From: Nitrospirota bacterium | Lineage (GTDB): Bacteria; Nitrospirota; Nitrospiria; SBBL01; JAADHI01 | Length of the DNA: 64,000 nt | Direction: 5' to 3' | Assembly: GCA_029261155.1 (NCBI GenBank) | Contig: JAJDBW010000021.1 | Span: 1-64,000 of the forward strand | The notes under the pieces: generated by a model | What the model was told of the DNA's origin: nothing | The model's input: the letters and a program-made list of their open reading frames with translations, nothing else | Database searches by the model: none | Shown here: one piece after another, positions 47,403-56,110 of the stretch | How positions within the stretch are numbered: the stretch's first letter is position 1 | Layout of the letters: each line of letters starts with the position of its first letter | Program-made: the position numbers and the translations under genes

Positions 47403-49892
47403 TTAACAGCAGTCCGTTGACGAACAGGAGTCTGCGTCTTCCGAGGCCTTGGCCTTGATGACAGACGCTTCCCCTTGTGTGATCACGAAGGCCTGTTGGT
47501 AAGGTGGCTTTTGTAGTTTCGCCGCCGTATCGGTGCACACCTGCACGGCTTGATTCCGAGGGAAGAGATGGCCTTCCTCATCCACGACGGCTTGCATGGG
47601 GCCCAGGTAGGTTGCCCATTGTCCGACATAGTTGCAGCTCGCCTTTTTTTCGAATTTGTAGCCGCGAATAACTGCGGAGTAAAACCGGTAGCCTTCCACT
47701 TCTTTCCAAAGGGTTTTTTTCAAAATGGAGAGCCCGTAGAAGCCGGCCTGTTCGAGCTTCGCCAGATATTCCTTTTCGGTCAGCGCCCCCGAGACGCATT
47801 CTCCCCAAAGGCGTGGATTGGCCTTCATCCCCTCGGGCAGGGCCTGTTCCGTAATGGTATCCGAGATAACGATGCGCCCGAAATCTTTCAAGACGCGCCA
47901 AATCTCGACGAAGACCTGTTTTTTATCGGGGGAAAGATTGATAACGCAATTCGAGGTGACCAGATCGGTAAATTGGTCCGGCAAGGGGATTTCTTCGAGA
48001 TAGCCCTTTTTGAATTCGACATTGGCATAGCCTAGATTGGCCGCGACGATTTCTCTCGCCGCGTTGGCTTGACGCAGCATCCGATCGGTCATGTCGATGC
48101 CGACGACACGGCCCCTGGGCCCGACTTTTTTGGCGGCGATAAAACAGTCGATGCCACCGCCCGAACCGAGATCAACCATGATTTCACCTGCTTTGAGGCC
48201 GGCCAGATCCACCGGGCTGCCGCAGCCGTAGGAAATTTCCAGGACCTCCTTGGGGATGTGGTCGCTACCGTCCAAGGGATAGCCCTCGGGGCAGCAAAGT
48301 GCGGCCTGTGGGGTTTCGGCCGCATCTCCGTAGAAATCGCTGACGACGCGGCGGGAGTGATCGAGATCGACCGAGAGGACACAGGCCGAACGCGAGAGCG
48401 AAACCGCGAAGCCGCCAAGGGTTTCGACGCCAGGACGGGGGCTGTCTAAAACGGCATCGTCCCCCATGGCGGCAAAAATGACCGGCCGGTCATAGCCGGA
48501 GGCGGTTTTCTGCCGGGCCTTGGCCTCCGCGCGAGAAAATAAAATATCCAATATCCAGGCTTCGTAAAAATCGGAGAAGGGGTCTTCGCCCAAAAATCGA
48601 CCGCTGTATAAGTAGCTGTGTTCAATATCGCCGCCGCCGCAAAGGAATTTTAGATAACAGTCTTTACATTTCGCCTTATTTTGCACGGTCGCTTTACGAA
48701 TCGATTCAGCCAGAGGCGCGTTTTTCCATATGGCCTCAAGACTTTTTTCCAAAGTACTGCCCAAACTCAGTTCAGGAATCCCGGCCAGGGCCGCCGTCGG
48801 GTAGACTTGCGCGTCCGCATACACGCAGAGGGATTCGTAGGCCGCGTTGGAGAGATCGACCTTTAGATGCGATGGTCCCATTAAGCTGCCCATCAACACA
48901 TCGTGATTGTCGAAGCTGAGGCCCAGGGCATCCGTCGCCGCCTTGCTGCGTTTGAAGGCTTCGAGCAAGGCCGCAGTCGAAGGGGGCGCGAGGGTATCCG
49001 ATTCGAGGGCACGGCCTCGGTGATGACTCAGCAGGAGATGGAGATTTTTAATGCCGAGCTTTGAGGCGAGATGAACCATGTCTTCGAGATGCGCGACATT
49101 CGAGCGATTCACGACCGTGGTGAGGGTGGGAGAAAAACCGAGGCCGATGGCTTCTTTGATGCCACGGATGGTCGCGTCGAAGGTTCCGTTTCCCCGCATG
49201 GCATTGTTGATTTCGGCCGTCGGCCCGTCCAGGCTGATTTGGAGCTGCAGGCGGTTTGGATCGCAGAGGGATAATTTCTTGAGGTGTTCTCCACGAAACA
49301 GCATGCCGTTGGTCAGGATAATCAATTCCGCCTTCGGTATCTCAAGGATATGGTCGATGATTTCGAAGATGTCGTCTCTTAAAAAGGGTTCGCCGCCCGT
49401 AATGTAAAAACGCGATGTTCCCAAGGCCTGGGCTTGATCGATGATATTTAACCAAAACGCCGTGTCTCCACCGGGGATGCCGCTGGGCGAAGAGCTGACC
49501 AGGCAATGGCTGCAGCTGAGGTTGCAGGCATTGGTGACATGAAGCCATAGTTCACTCAAGCGGCCGGGGCGGAGGACTTCGGCGCGGCCGGGATAGGGGG
49601 CCTTCGTTTGGGATTGCGTCGAGATGAATTTCTTGCCGAGCGCCTCCTCGAAAAAACTGTGGCAATGCAGCCAGGCCTTGGCCCAGTCCATGCCGTTTTC
49701 TCGGGCGTAGGTTGCAACGAGATCGCCGAAGGTTGTCTTCCCATCCAGCTTGCGAATCAAGTCGGCGCCTTGGGCGTCCGTCGCAATCCAATGGGGCCCT
49801 TCCGGATCGATTAAAAGTCTGAGATTTTGACGAGAGATCTCTCGGTAGAGGGGGACGAAAAATCGACTGTCGTTTGCAATGGCTTCAGTCAT
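47403..49892 (-). CDS. PqqD-like - radical SAM/SPASM - ArsM-type methyltransferase fusion
   Basis: An 829-residue three-part protein. Residues about 30-92 ([20 protein letters not shown] ... [12 protein letters not shown]) have the helix-turn-helix layout of PqqD/RiPP-recognition domains. The radical SAM core has Cys 123, 127 and 130 ([12 protein letters not shown]), the GGEPF motif and an auxiliary-cluster SPASM motif [14 protein letters not shown] near 405-425. The rest is an arsenite S-adenosylmethionine methyltransferase-like module (about 520-800): [51 protein letters not shown] and [12 protein letters not shown] carry the conserved arsenic-binding cysteines. The C-terminus ends CSSTDCC. 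It is divergent from the Crp/Fnr gene with a palindromic operator between them. No arsR or ars operon is nearby, so the arsenic substrate is likely but not shown. Confidence 0.85.
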   Translation of the reverse strand: MTEAIANDSRFFVPLYREISRQNLRLLIDPEGPHWIATDAQGADLIRKLDGKTTFGDLVATYARENGMDWAKAWLHCHSFFEEALGKKFISTQSQTKAPYPGRAEVLRPGRLSELWLHVTNACNLSCSHCLVSSSPSGIPGGDTAFWLNIIDQAQALGTSRFYITGGEPFLRDDIFEIIDHILEIPKAELIILTNGMLFRGEHLKKLSLCDPNRLQLQISLDGPTAEINNAMRGNGTFDATIRGIKEAIGLGFSPTLTTVVNRSNVAHLEDMVHLASKLGIKNLHLLLSHHRGRALESDTLAPPSTAALLEAFKRSKAATDALGLSFDNHDVLMGSLMGPSHLKVDLSNAAYESLCVYADAQVYPTAALAGIPELSLGSTLEKSLEAIWKNAPLAESIRKATVQNKAKCKDCYLKFLCGGGDIEHSYLYSGRFLGEDPFSDFYEAWILDILFSRAEAKARQKTASGYDRPVIFAAMGDDAVLDSPRPGVETLGGFAVSLSRSACVLSVDLDHSRRVVSDFYGDAAETPQAALCCPEGYPLDGSDHIPKEVLEISYGCGSPVDLAGLKAGEIMVDLGSGGGIDCFIAAKKVGPRGRVVGIDMTDRMLRQANAAREIVAANLGYANVEFKKGYLEEIPLPDQFTDLVTSNCVINLSPDKKQVFVEIWRVLKDFGRIVISDTITEQALPEGMKANPRLWGECVSGALTEKEYLAKLEQAGFYGLSILKKTLWKEVEGYRFYSAVIRGYKFEKKASCNYVGQWATYLGPMQAVVDEEGHLFPRNQAVQVCTDTAAKLQKPPYQQAFVITQGEASVIKAKASEDADSCSSTDCC

Positions 49893-49966
49893 GTGCTCAG
49901 CTCCAATGGGGTTGTTTTTGTCCTTGTCGAATCGCGATAAGTATACGAAAAAATGGGCTGAAATAC

Positions 49967-49982
49967 TGTAGCCTATCCTACA
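49967..49982. promoter_or_regulatory. Palindromic operator TGTAGC-N4-CCTACA (copy 1)
   Basis: TGTAG-N6-CTACA, a 16-bp inverted repeat, lies in the divergent promoter between the radical SAM/methyltransferase gene and the Crp/Fnr gene. The same palindrome occurs at 50788 before the next plus-strand genes. Its form (TGTAG half-sites with 16-bp span) suits a Crp/Fnr dimer. Confidence 0.65.
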
Positions 49983-50051
49983 TTTGAAAAGGCCGGTGGG
50001 TCAAGAGCGAATCCATTCAAACCGACATTGATTAATACAGTCCCTTCACCT

Positions 50052-50765
50052 ATGATGCCTTGCATGGAAGAAAAAACCAAGCTCTGGTATCTGCAAAAGA
50101 TTAACCTCTTTAAAGAGATGACTCCCGAAGAGATGCGCGAGCTTAACCGTGTGACTCGAATGGAGTCGGTTCGGAAAAAAATGCCGATCTTTTTCCCCGG
50201 CGACCCCAGCCATCAAGTCTATCTCCTAAAGGAGGGTCGGGTAAAAATTAGCCGCATCTCCGAGGAGGGACGGGAGGTGACCCTTGCGATGCTTTCGCCG
50301 GGGGAGATCTTCGGAGAACTCGAAGTCCTTGGCGACACCCCTCGCGATACCTTGGCGGAGGCCCTGGACGACTGCCAGATTTGCGTGGTGAGCAAAGACA
50401 TCTTTCTTGCGATGGTAAGCCGCAAGCCGGAATTTTCCTTTCGGCTGACCAAGCTGATCGGATTTCGCCTCAGAAAGATCGAAAACCGCGTCGAAGATCT
50501 CGTCTTCCGAGACGTTCCGGCCCGCTTGGCCCATCTCTTAATCGACTTGTCCAAAGAGCATGGGGAGGAGGCCCCGGTTGGGATTGCCCTCAAAATTAAG
50601 ATTACTCATCAAGAGATTGCGAACCTCATCGGTTCCATCCGTGAAACCGTGAGCGCCGTGATGGGCGAGTTTAAGCGTGAGGGTTGGATTGCCTTTGAAG
50701 GGCGCCAGATCACCCTGCTTCGTCCCGATCTTCTTCAAAAACGTTCCGAATCCGCTACCCCATAG
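50052..50765 (+). CDS. Crp/Fnr-family transcriptional regulator
   Basis: About 237 residues. A cyclic-nucleotide-binding-type domain (about 15-125: ELNRVTRMESVRKKMPIFFPG, YLLKEGRVKISRISEEGREV, LSPGEIFGELEVLGDTPRDT) and a C-terminal helix-turn-helix (KITHQEIANLIGSIRETVSAVMGEF, with the R-E-T-V recognition helix) are seen. The N-terminal four-Cys cluster of FNR is absent, so it is not an oxygen-sensing Fe-S regulator by that means; it may use another ligand or haem. The start is set at 50052, with TTG 50028 and ATG 50064 as alternatives. Palindromes at 49967 and 50788 flank the gene, so auto-control and control of both neighbours is likely. Confidence 0.88.
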   Translation: MMPCMEEKTKLWYLQKINLFKEMTPEEMRELNRVTRMESVRKKMPIFFPGDPSHQVYLLKEGRVKISRISEEGREVTLAMLSPGEIFGELEVLGDTPRDTLAEALDDCQICVVSKDIFLAMVSRKPEFSFRLTKLIGFRLRKIENRVEDLVFRDVPARLAHLLIDLSKEHGEEAPVGIALKIKITHQEIANLIGSIRETVSAVMGEFKREGWIAFEGRQITLLRPDLLQKRSESATP

Positions 50766-50787
50766 TCCAAAAAACTGCAAGTCGATT

Positions 50788-50803
50788 TGTAGCCCGCCCT
50801 ACA
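50788..50803. promoter_or_regulatory. Palindromic operator TGTAGC-N4-CCTACA (copy 2)
   Basis: TGTAGCCCGCCCTACA is identical to copy 1 at 13 of 16 positions and perfect in both half-sites. It stands 23 bases after the Crp/Fnr gene and 35 bases before the thioredoxin-like gene. Confidence 0.7.
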
Positions 50804-50837
50804 TTTTCTCCCTGTCACATCGATTAGAGTAAGCGAC

Positions 50838-51131
50838 ATGGCTGTCTTAGAATTGTTTCTCGATACGCGTTGTTTCTCCGCGTCCCGGGCGATTGAACTC
50901 GCCCAATGTGTTGTCGCGAACACGGAGGGCCTCCGGCTTTTCATTCGAGATAGGCAAGCGGAGGGTGATCGGGCGCGTTTTGCCGGGGTTTTTATCACCC
51001 CGGCCTTTGTCCTCGACGGCGAGCTTTGTGCCCTTGGGACCCCCTCGCTCGACAGTCTGGTTATGAAAATAAAGAAGCGGTGCGCTGTAAGGAAAGCAGA
51101 ACATCTGAAAAATCCATCCATCGACCAATAA
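50838..51131 (+). CDS. Thioredoxin-like-fold small protein
   Basis: A 97-residue protein resembling glutaredoxin/thioredoxin-like domains: MAVLELFLDTRCFSASRAIELA at the N-terminus, then VFITPAFVLDGELCALGTPSLDS with the cis-Pro (TPAFV). The active site is CFSA, so the second Cys of a CxxC is missing, as in monothiol types. Function unknown. It is preceded by a copy of the Crp/Fnr palindrome and is followed by the His-rich periplasmic gene after 12 bases, so all are probably one regulon. Confidence 0.6.
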   Translation: MAVLELFLDTRCFSASRAIELAQCVVANTEGLRLFIRDRQAEGDRARFAGVFITPAFVLDGELCALGTPSLDSLVMKIKKRCAVRKAEHLKNPSIDQ

Positions 51132-51143
51132 AGGAGGAAGATC

Positions 51144-51671
51144 ATGAATTTGAAATCCTTGATATTTAGTCTTGCCCTCGTGGGCACCATGTTTTTCATG
51201 AATGACACGGCTTTGGCGGATACCGAACACGGCGGACATCAAAAAAATGGCGCCGTTCCAAAGGCGACCTTAGAGGCCATTGGGCCGCATATGTCGCAAT
51301 TTTTAAACTATGAACCCTTCGATCCCCCCTTGAAGAACCATCTTTGGATGAAAACCGATACGGACAAGATGATCTTTTTTCATTTTGCCAAGCCGGTCAG
51401 CGAAAAAGAAAACAAGTTGCTCTTTACCGGCGACGCCGTTAAGGGTCGTTTTTGTGCCGAGGATCAGCCGGCGGGCGGAAAAACGGGCTATGTGCATTTC
51501 CACAGTGGCGCAGTCGCCGAGGGGCACAAACACGGGCATGGGGGCGAAAAGGGGCAAGCGGGCTATTGGTTGCGCCATATTGCCTTGGGAGATTTTGAGA
51601 TGATGAACATTCAATTTCGTCCCGGCGTTGCCCATAATTTTAAAGCTACCTCTGCGCCGAGTTGTAAGTAA
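51144..51671 (+). CDS. Exported His-rich hypothetical protein
   Basis: A 175-residue periplasmic protein with a signal peptide (about 1-25, cleavage after ALA-DTEH). Histidines are clustered at the mature N-terminus (EHGGHQKNG) and in a central HFHSGAVAEGHKHGHGG motif; it also has Cys in FCAEDQPAGGKTGYVHFHS and a conserved GYWLRHIALGDFEMMNIQF. This layout suggests binding of a metal such as Cu or Zn, not a known enzyme. AAAGGAGGAAG precedes the ATG. It follows the thioredoxin-like gene by 12 bases in the likely Crp/Fnr-controlled unit. Confidence 0.65.
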   Translation: MNLKSLIFSLALVGTMFFMNDTALADTEHGGHQKNGAVPKATLEAIGPHMSQFLNYEPFDPPLKNHLWMKTDTDKMIFFHFAKPVSEKENKLLFTGDAVKGRFCAEDQPAGGKTGYVHFHSGAVAEGHKHGHGGEKGQAGYWLRHIALGDFEMMNIQFRPGVAHNFKATSAPSCK

Positions 51672-51984
51672 TTGATTTTATGTTATGAATTTGTCCGCGA
51701 GGCCGTGATCCCTTCCCCTGTGGTTGATCGGCCTTCGCTCATTTCCCTTCTTCTAGACACAAAAATAGACACAAAAAGTCTCGTTTTCCTGAGTGAATCC
51801 CGTTTTTTTATCCTCGCGTACAAAATCTCCTTCTTATCCGCCTTTTTTCGTTAAATATTACGAATGTCGTTCTTGAAAAACCGGTTGTGGTTTCTGAGAG
51901 AGAATGCTATAATCTCGAAATTTTCTAAGAGGTTCCTGCAACTTCGTTTAGATAATATCGCTATAGATAGGGGAGGAATGAAAA
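51672..51984. other. 313-bp intergenic region upstream of the PCP_red cassette
   Basis: No gene is supported. A promoter-like sequence at 51885-51913 lies in it and is listed separately. No copy of the Crp/Fnr palindrome is here, so the cassette at 51985 is not obviously in the same regulon. Confidence 0.5.
51885..51913 (+). promoter_or_regulatory. Promoter of the PCP_red cassette
   Basis: TTGTGG (4 of 6 to TTGACA), a 17-base spacer and a perfect TATAAT give a predicted start near 51920 and a leader of about 65 bases that ends in GGGGAGG before the Usp gene. Confidence 0.6.
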
Positions 51985-54645
51985 ATGTATAAGTCGATTT
52001 ATATTCCGGTGGACAATTCGGACTATTCGAACACCGCCATCGACATTGGCATGTTGTTGGCAAAACAGTTCGGATCGAAGGTCATTGGAAGTCATGCTTA
52101 TGCCGCCAAGCTTCACGACCGGCGCTTCAAACAGATGGAGGCCGGCCTTCCTGAAGAATACCACGACGAAAACGAACTGGAACGCCAACGAAAAATCCAC
52201 GATTCGCTTATTACCCGCGGACTCGAAATTATTACTGACTCTTACCTCGACATCGTCGATCAAAAAGCAAGCGAGCACAATGTGCCGGTCGAACGCCGAT
52301 CCCTTGAGGGCAAAAACTACAAAGTGCTCGTTGAAGACATCGTGAAAAATGGCTACGACCTGGTGATTTTGGGTGCCCTCGGTGTCGGGGCCGTCAAGGA
52401 AAGCCTCATCGGCAGTGTCACCGAGCGGACCATTCGCCGCGTGCGCAAATCCGATATTTTTATTGTCAAAGAACCGGCTTACGCGATCCCTAACAAGAAA
52501 AAAATCGTTGTGGCCGTGGATGGCAGCCACTACTCCTTCGGCGGCTTTAAAACCGCCCTGGCCCTGGCCAAGGCCTTCGATCTCGAAGTCGACGTCGTCT
52601 CCGCCTTCGATCCCTACTATCACTACGCCGTGTTCAACTCCATTTCAGGCGTTTTAAACGAAGAGGCCGGAAAGGTCTTCCGCTTTAAGGAACAAGAGAA
52701 GCTGCACGAGGAAGTGATCGATTCCGGCTTGGCCAAAATTTACCAATCGCATCTGGAAGTCTGTACCAAACTCGCCGAAGAAGAAAATGTCAAAATCAGC
52801 ACCTCGTTGCTCGACGGCAAGCCCTTTGAAAAAGTTTATCAATATGTCCAACGTGAGCGGCCCTGGCTCCTGGTGGTCGGGCGTATCGGTGTCCACTCCG
52901 ACGAGGAAATGGATGTCGGCAGCAACAGCGAAAATCTCATTCGAAGCGCCCCTTGTAACGTTTTGGTGTCGAACAAAAGCTACATTCCACCCATCGACGC
53001 CATTGCCGAATATACGGTCGCCTGGACCGAAGAGGCTTCCAAAAGGATGGAGAAGGTGCCGATTTTCGCTCGCGGCGTGGCCAAAACGGCGGTCTATCGC
53101 TACGCCATCGAAAAAGGCTTTACGATTATTTCCAATTCGGTGGTCGATAGCGCCATGGGCGACATCCTGCCAAAGTCTGCTATCGATATGATGAAGAATA
53201 TGGGCAAGGAACTCGACGAAAAAGGCATCGACCGAAATAAGATGGTCGCCGACGACGGCGTGGCCGAATCCCTGAAAAGCGGCGGCATCGCCGGGATGAT
53301 GACCCAAATCGTGGTCGACCCGGATGCGGAGCGTGCCGCCGGTTACGACGAAAAGGCCAAGCTCGATTTTTATCTCTGCGGCGGATGCGGCTATACCGCC
53401 AAAGGCAGCCAGCCGGTGAAGTGTCCCATCTGCAGCGCCGAAGGTAGCAAATTCCAATTTATCGACAAGTCGCTCTTCGAATCGGCAGCAAAAGCCGAAG
53501 GCGGTGTGTCTCAGGAAGTCGGCTACGATGGCGTGCCGCTCAATTGGACGGAAGATGCAAAAAATATTCTGCGAAAAGTCCCGGCCGGTTTTGACCGTCG
53601 CCGCACCAAGGCCAAGGTCGAGAAAACGGCGCGTAAGATGGGCTTCCAAACCATTTCGAAGGAATTCGTGGTTCGTATTGTGGATGGCGGGCTCGACTAC
53701 ACCGATCTCGAAAATACGGACGAAGTCACCGCCAAAGAGGAAAGCGCCAAGCCCGGGCCGACCGCACCCACATTTACTTGGAGCGACGAGGCCAAGGCCC
53801 GTCTCGAAAAGGTGCCGGTGGGTTTCATGCGGGACGCCACGCGACAGCATATTGAAAATTATGCCTTTGGAGAGTCGGTCGGTCATATTACCCTCGATAT
53901 TGCCGAAGGTGGCATCCAAAAGGCGACAAAAGAAATGGAAGACGTCATGTCCGGGGCAACGAGTCTCGACGAGATTAAAAAACGGATGGCGGCGATGTCC
54001 TCTGGTGTCTCCCCCGATGTAGCCACGGAGGAAAAATCCTTCCACTTTTGTGGAATGTGCGGACATGTCGTGAATCGGGTTCCCGAAAAATGCCCGGTCT
54101 GCGAGGCCCAGAAATCGCGTTACATGTTAATGCGCGCTGAGATCGACTACTTTATCTGCATGGTCTGCAGCTTGGTGGTCGAGCAGGTGGTGCCGGAACA
54201 TTGTTCCCTCTGCGGCGCCAATGGTGAATATCACATCCAGCTTGAACGAAAAGTCCGCGATCTTGAATCGGCCCTTCCGCAAATCGTGTGGACCGAAGCC
54301 GCATCCACCATTCTCGAAGAAATTCCGGAAGGCTTTATGCGGGAGATGACCCGTTGGCGGATTGAGGCTGATGCACGCAAAAAAGGACTCTCTGAAATCG
54401 ATCCTGAGGTGGTCTCCAGTAAGTATAATCAATGGAGCCAAGTGTCCAGAAAAGTTGAACGGCACTTGCCATGGGGTGATGATGCCTTGCATCGCATGTC
54501 CTTAATTCCTTCTTTCGTGCGCGGCACCGTGGTCAAGGAGATCGAAGCCCATGCCGAAGAGCAAGGCCTGGCGCGTGTGACGGTCGAGATCCTCGATCAG
54601 GTCACCGCACGCTGGACCGAAGCCATGCGCAACCAAGGTTTCTAA
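51985..54645 (+). CDS. Usp2 - PCP_red5 - rubredoxin-like3 fusion protein
   Basis: An 886-residue protein of five kinds of module. Two universal stress domains (about 1-165 and 168-335), each with the nucleotide-loop pattern (GALGVGAVKESLIGSVTER; GRIGVHSDEEMDVGSNSEN). Five PCP_red repeats, of the type W-T/S-x2-A-x2-R/I-L-x2-(I/V)-P-x-F-x-R, start near residues 346, 520, 597, 768 and 828. Three rubredoxin-like zinc ribbons have paired CxxC motifs (CGGCGYTAKGSQPVKCPIC about 466; CGMCGHVVNRVPEKCPVC about 688; CMVCSLVVEQVVPEHCSLC about 725). PCP_red is known from the C-terminus of BchB/ChlB. The whole has no membrane segment, so it is cytoplasmic; I infer an electron- or tetrapyrrole-carrying scaffold. 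A strong GGGGAGG precedes the ATG. Confidence 0.85.
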   Translation: MYKSIYIPVDNSDYSNTAIDIGMLLAKQFGSKVIGSHAYAAKLHDRRFKQMEAGLPEEYHDENELERQRKIHDSLITRGLEIITDSYLDIVDQKASEHNVPVERRSLEGKNYKVLVEDIVKNGYDLVILGALGVGAVKESLIGSVTERTIRRVRKSDIFIVKEPAYAIPNKKKIVVAVDGSHYSFGGFKTALALAKAFDLEVDVVSAFDPYYHYAVFNSISGVLNEEAGKVFRFKEQEKLHEEVIDSGLAKIYQSHLEVCTKLAEEENVKISTSLLDGKPFEKVYQYVQRERPWLLVVGRIGVHSDEEMDVGSNSENLIRSAPCNVLVSNKSYIPPIDAIAEYTVAWTEEASKRMEKVPIFARGVAKTAVYRYAIEKGFTIISNSVVDSAMGDILPKSAIDMMKNMGKELDEKGIDRNKMVADDGVAESLKSGGIAGMMTQIVVDPDAERAAGYDEKAKLDFYLCGGCGYTAKGSQPVKCPICSAEGSKFQFIDKSLFESAAKAEGGVSQEVGYDGVPLNWTEDAKNILRKVPAGFDRRRTKAKVEKTARKMGFQTISKEFVVRIVDGGLDYTDLENTDEVTAKEESAKPGPTAPTFTWSDEAKARLEKVPVGFMRDATRQHIENYAFGESVGHITLDIAEGGIQKATKEMEDVMSGATSLDEIKKRMAAMSSGVSPDVATEEKSFHFCGMCGHVVNRVPEKCPVCEAQKSRYMLMRAEIDYFICMVCSLVVEQVVPEHCSLCGANGEYHIQLERKVRDLESALPQIVWTEAASTILEEIPEGFMREMTRWRIEADARKKGLSEIDPEVVSSKYNQWSQVSRKVERHLPWGDDALHRMSLIPSFVRGTVVKEIEAHAEEQGLARVTVEILDQVTARWTEAMRNQGF

Positions 54646-54682
54646 AACGCCTTTGTTTTAGCCTAAGGATCGGAGTTTCGTC

Positions 54683-56068
54683 ATGGCATACCAAGCCTAT
54701 TCTGTTTCATGGAATCTCACCCAGCGCTGCAATCTGTTTTGCACCCACTGCTACATGAGCGCCTTCCCCAATGCCGATGTCTCCGGAGACTTGACGACGG
54801 AAGAATGCTTCAAGGTGATGGACGACATCGAAAAGGTGAATCCGAACGTCTTCCTGATCCTCACCGGCGGTGAGCCCCTGGTCCGGAAAGACATCTTCGA
54901 TATTGCTGGCTATGGTTCCGACAAAGGCTTTACCTGCGTGCTCGGCACCAATGGGGTGCTCATTGGCAAGACTGAGGCGCGAAAGATGCGCGAGAGTGGT
55001 CTGCAGGGGGCATCCATTAGTCTCGACTCGGTCGATCCGGCCAAGCACGACGAATTCCGCCAGCTCCCGAAATCCTGGGAACACGCCATCCGGGGCATGA
55101 ACTATCTCAGGGAAGAGGGCCTCGATTTTTCCATCCATATGAGCGTGATGGCTTGGAACGTCTCCGAGATTCCGCGCATGATTGACCTTTCCCGCAAGCT
55201 GGGTGCGAAGGTCTTGAACTTTTTCTTTCTCATCCAAACCGGACGAGGAGAAAATATCATCGATATTGAGCCGACCCAGTACCGCGAAATCCTCACCTAC
55301 TTGGCACGGGCACAAGGCGTCGGGAGTGCAGAGCACAAGGTCTCGGGTTCCCTCTTCACCGAATTTGGCGATCCTTGGACCACGCCGGCGGGCGAAAGTC
55401 ACGGACTGATCCTTCGCGCAAAATGCGCACCCCATTTTCGAAAGGTGATCTACGATCTCGATCCCGAATCGCCTCTGCTTAAAAACTATGCTCAGGGCAG
55501 TTGTCCGGCAGGAAAATACTATTGCCGCATTACGCCCTCCGGCGACATCACGCCTTGCCCTTACATGCCGGTGACGGCGGGCAACTTGCGGGAGAAATCC
55601 TTCGACGAAATCTGGCACAACTCGCCCGTGCTCAATGACCTGCGCGATCCGGTCTTGGGCGGACGCTGTGGCGACTGTGAATTCTCGGAGATGTGCGGAG
55701 GCTGCCGCTGTCGGGCCTATGCCTCGTCCGGCGATTATCTGGGTGAAGATACGGCCTGCGATTACGAGCCGGGACAATATGGCGGAGAAAAAATTACCCT
55801 TGGGGCCGAGCAGACCTTTGGCTTGGCGGTTAATTTAACTCTAAACTGGTCGGAGTCCGCACGCGCACGCTTAAAGGGTCTGCCCTCTTTTGCACGTGGC
55901 ATGGTTTCGAGAGGGGTTGAGCAATACGCCAAAGAAAATGATATTGATTGCATCACACCGGAAGTGATGCAGGTGGTTCGTGAACGCGCAGAGACGCGTC
56001 TCGGTCGCCGCTTTAATTTTACGGAATTTAATCGGGATGGGTCTGAAGTCACCCCCACTCGAAAATAA
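54683..56068 (+). CDS. AhbD/NirJ-like radical SAM/SPASM protein with C-terminal PCP_red repeat
   Basis: A 461-residue enzyme. Radical SAM cluster at Cys 16, 20 and 23 (NLTQRCNLFCTHCYM), GGEPL motif, and a SPASM region with CAPHF, CPAGKYYC, CPYMPV and CGDCEFSEMCGGCRC for auxiliary [4Fe-4S] clusters. This order is that of AhbD, NirJ and related haem- or haem d1-modifying enzymes. After about residue 388 a PCP_red repeat ([20 protein letters not shown]) is fused on. Substrate could be a tetrapyrrole or peptide; the PCP_red fusion supports the former, as inference. GGAG is 7 bases before the ATG. It lies 37 bases after the giant Usp gene and 42 bases before the PCP_red-only gene. Confidence 0.85.
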   Translation: MAYQAYSVSWNLTQRCNLFCTHCYMSAFPNADVSGDLTTEECFKVMDDIEKVNPNVFLILTGGEPLVRKDIFDIAGYGSDKGFTCVLGTNGVLIGKTEARKMRESGLQGASISLDSVDPAKHDEFRQLPKSWEHAIRGMNYLREEGLDFSIHMSVMAWNVSEIPRMIDLSRKLGAKVLNFFFLIQTGRGENIIDIEPTQYREILTYLARAQGVGSAEHKVSGSLFTEFGDPWTTPAGESHGLILRAKCAPHFRKVIYDLDPESPLLKNYAQGSCPAGKYYCRITPSGDITPCPYMPVTAGNLREKSFDEIWHNSPVLNDLRDPVLGGRCGDCEFSEMCGGCRCRAYASSGDYLGEDTACDYEPGQYGGEKITLGAEQTFGLAVNLTLNWSESARARLKGLPSFARGMVSRGVEQYAKENDIDCITPEVMQVVRERAETRLGRRFNFTEFNRDGSEVTPTRK

Positions 56069-56110
56069 AATGGGTGCAAGGCAGCCCAATTTGAGTTAAG
56101 GAACGATCCA

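Noticed and set aside
52654-54066. A 470-residue minus-strand frame under the Usp/PCP_red gene
   Set aside because: The opposite strand has clear conserved domains; the long shadow comes from GC-rich codon use.
54707-55777. A 356-residue minus-strand frame under the radical SAM gene
   Set aside because: Shadow of the radical SAM/SPASM gene, with no domain of its own.
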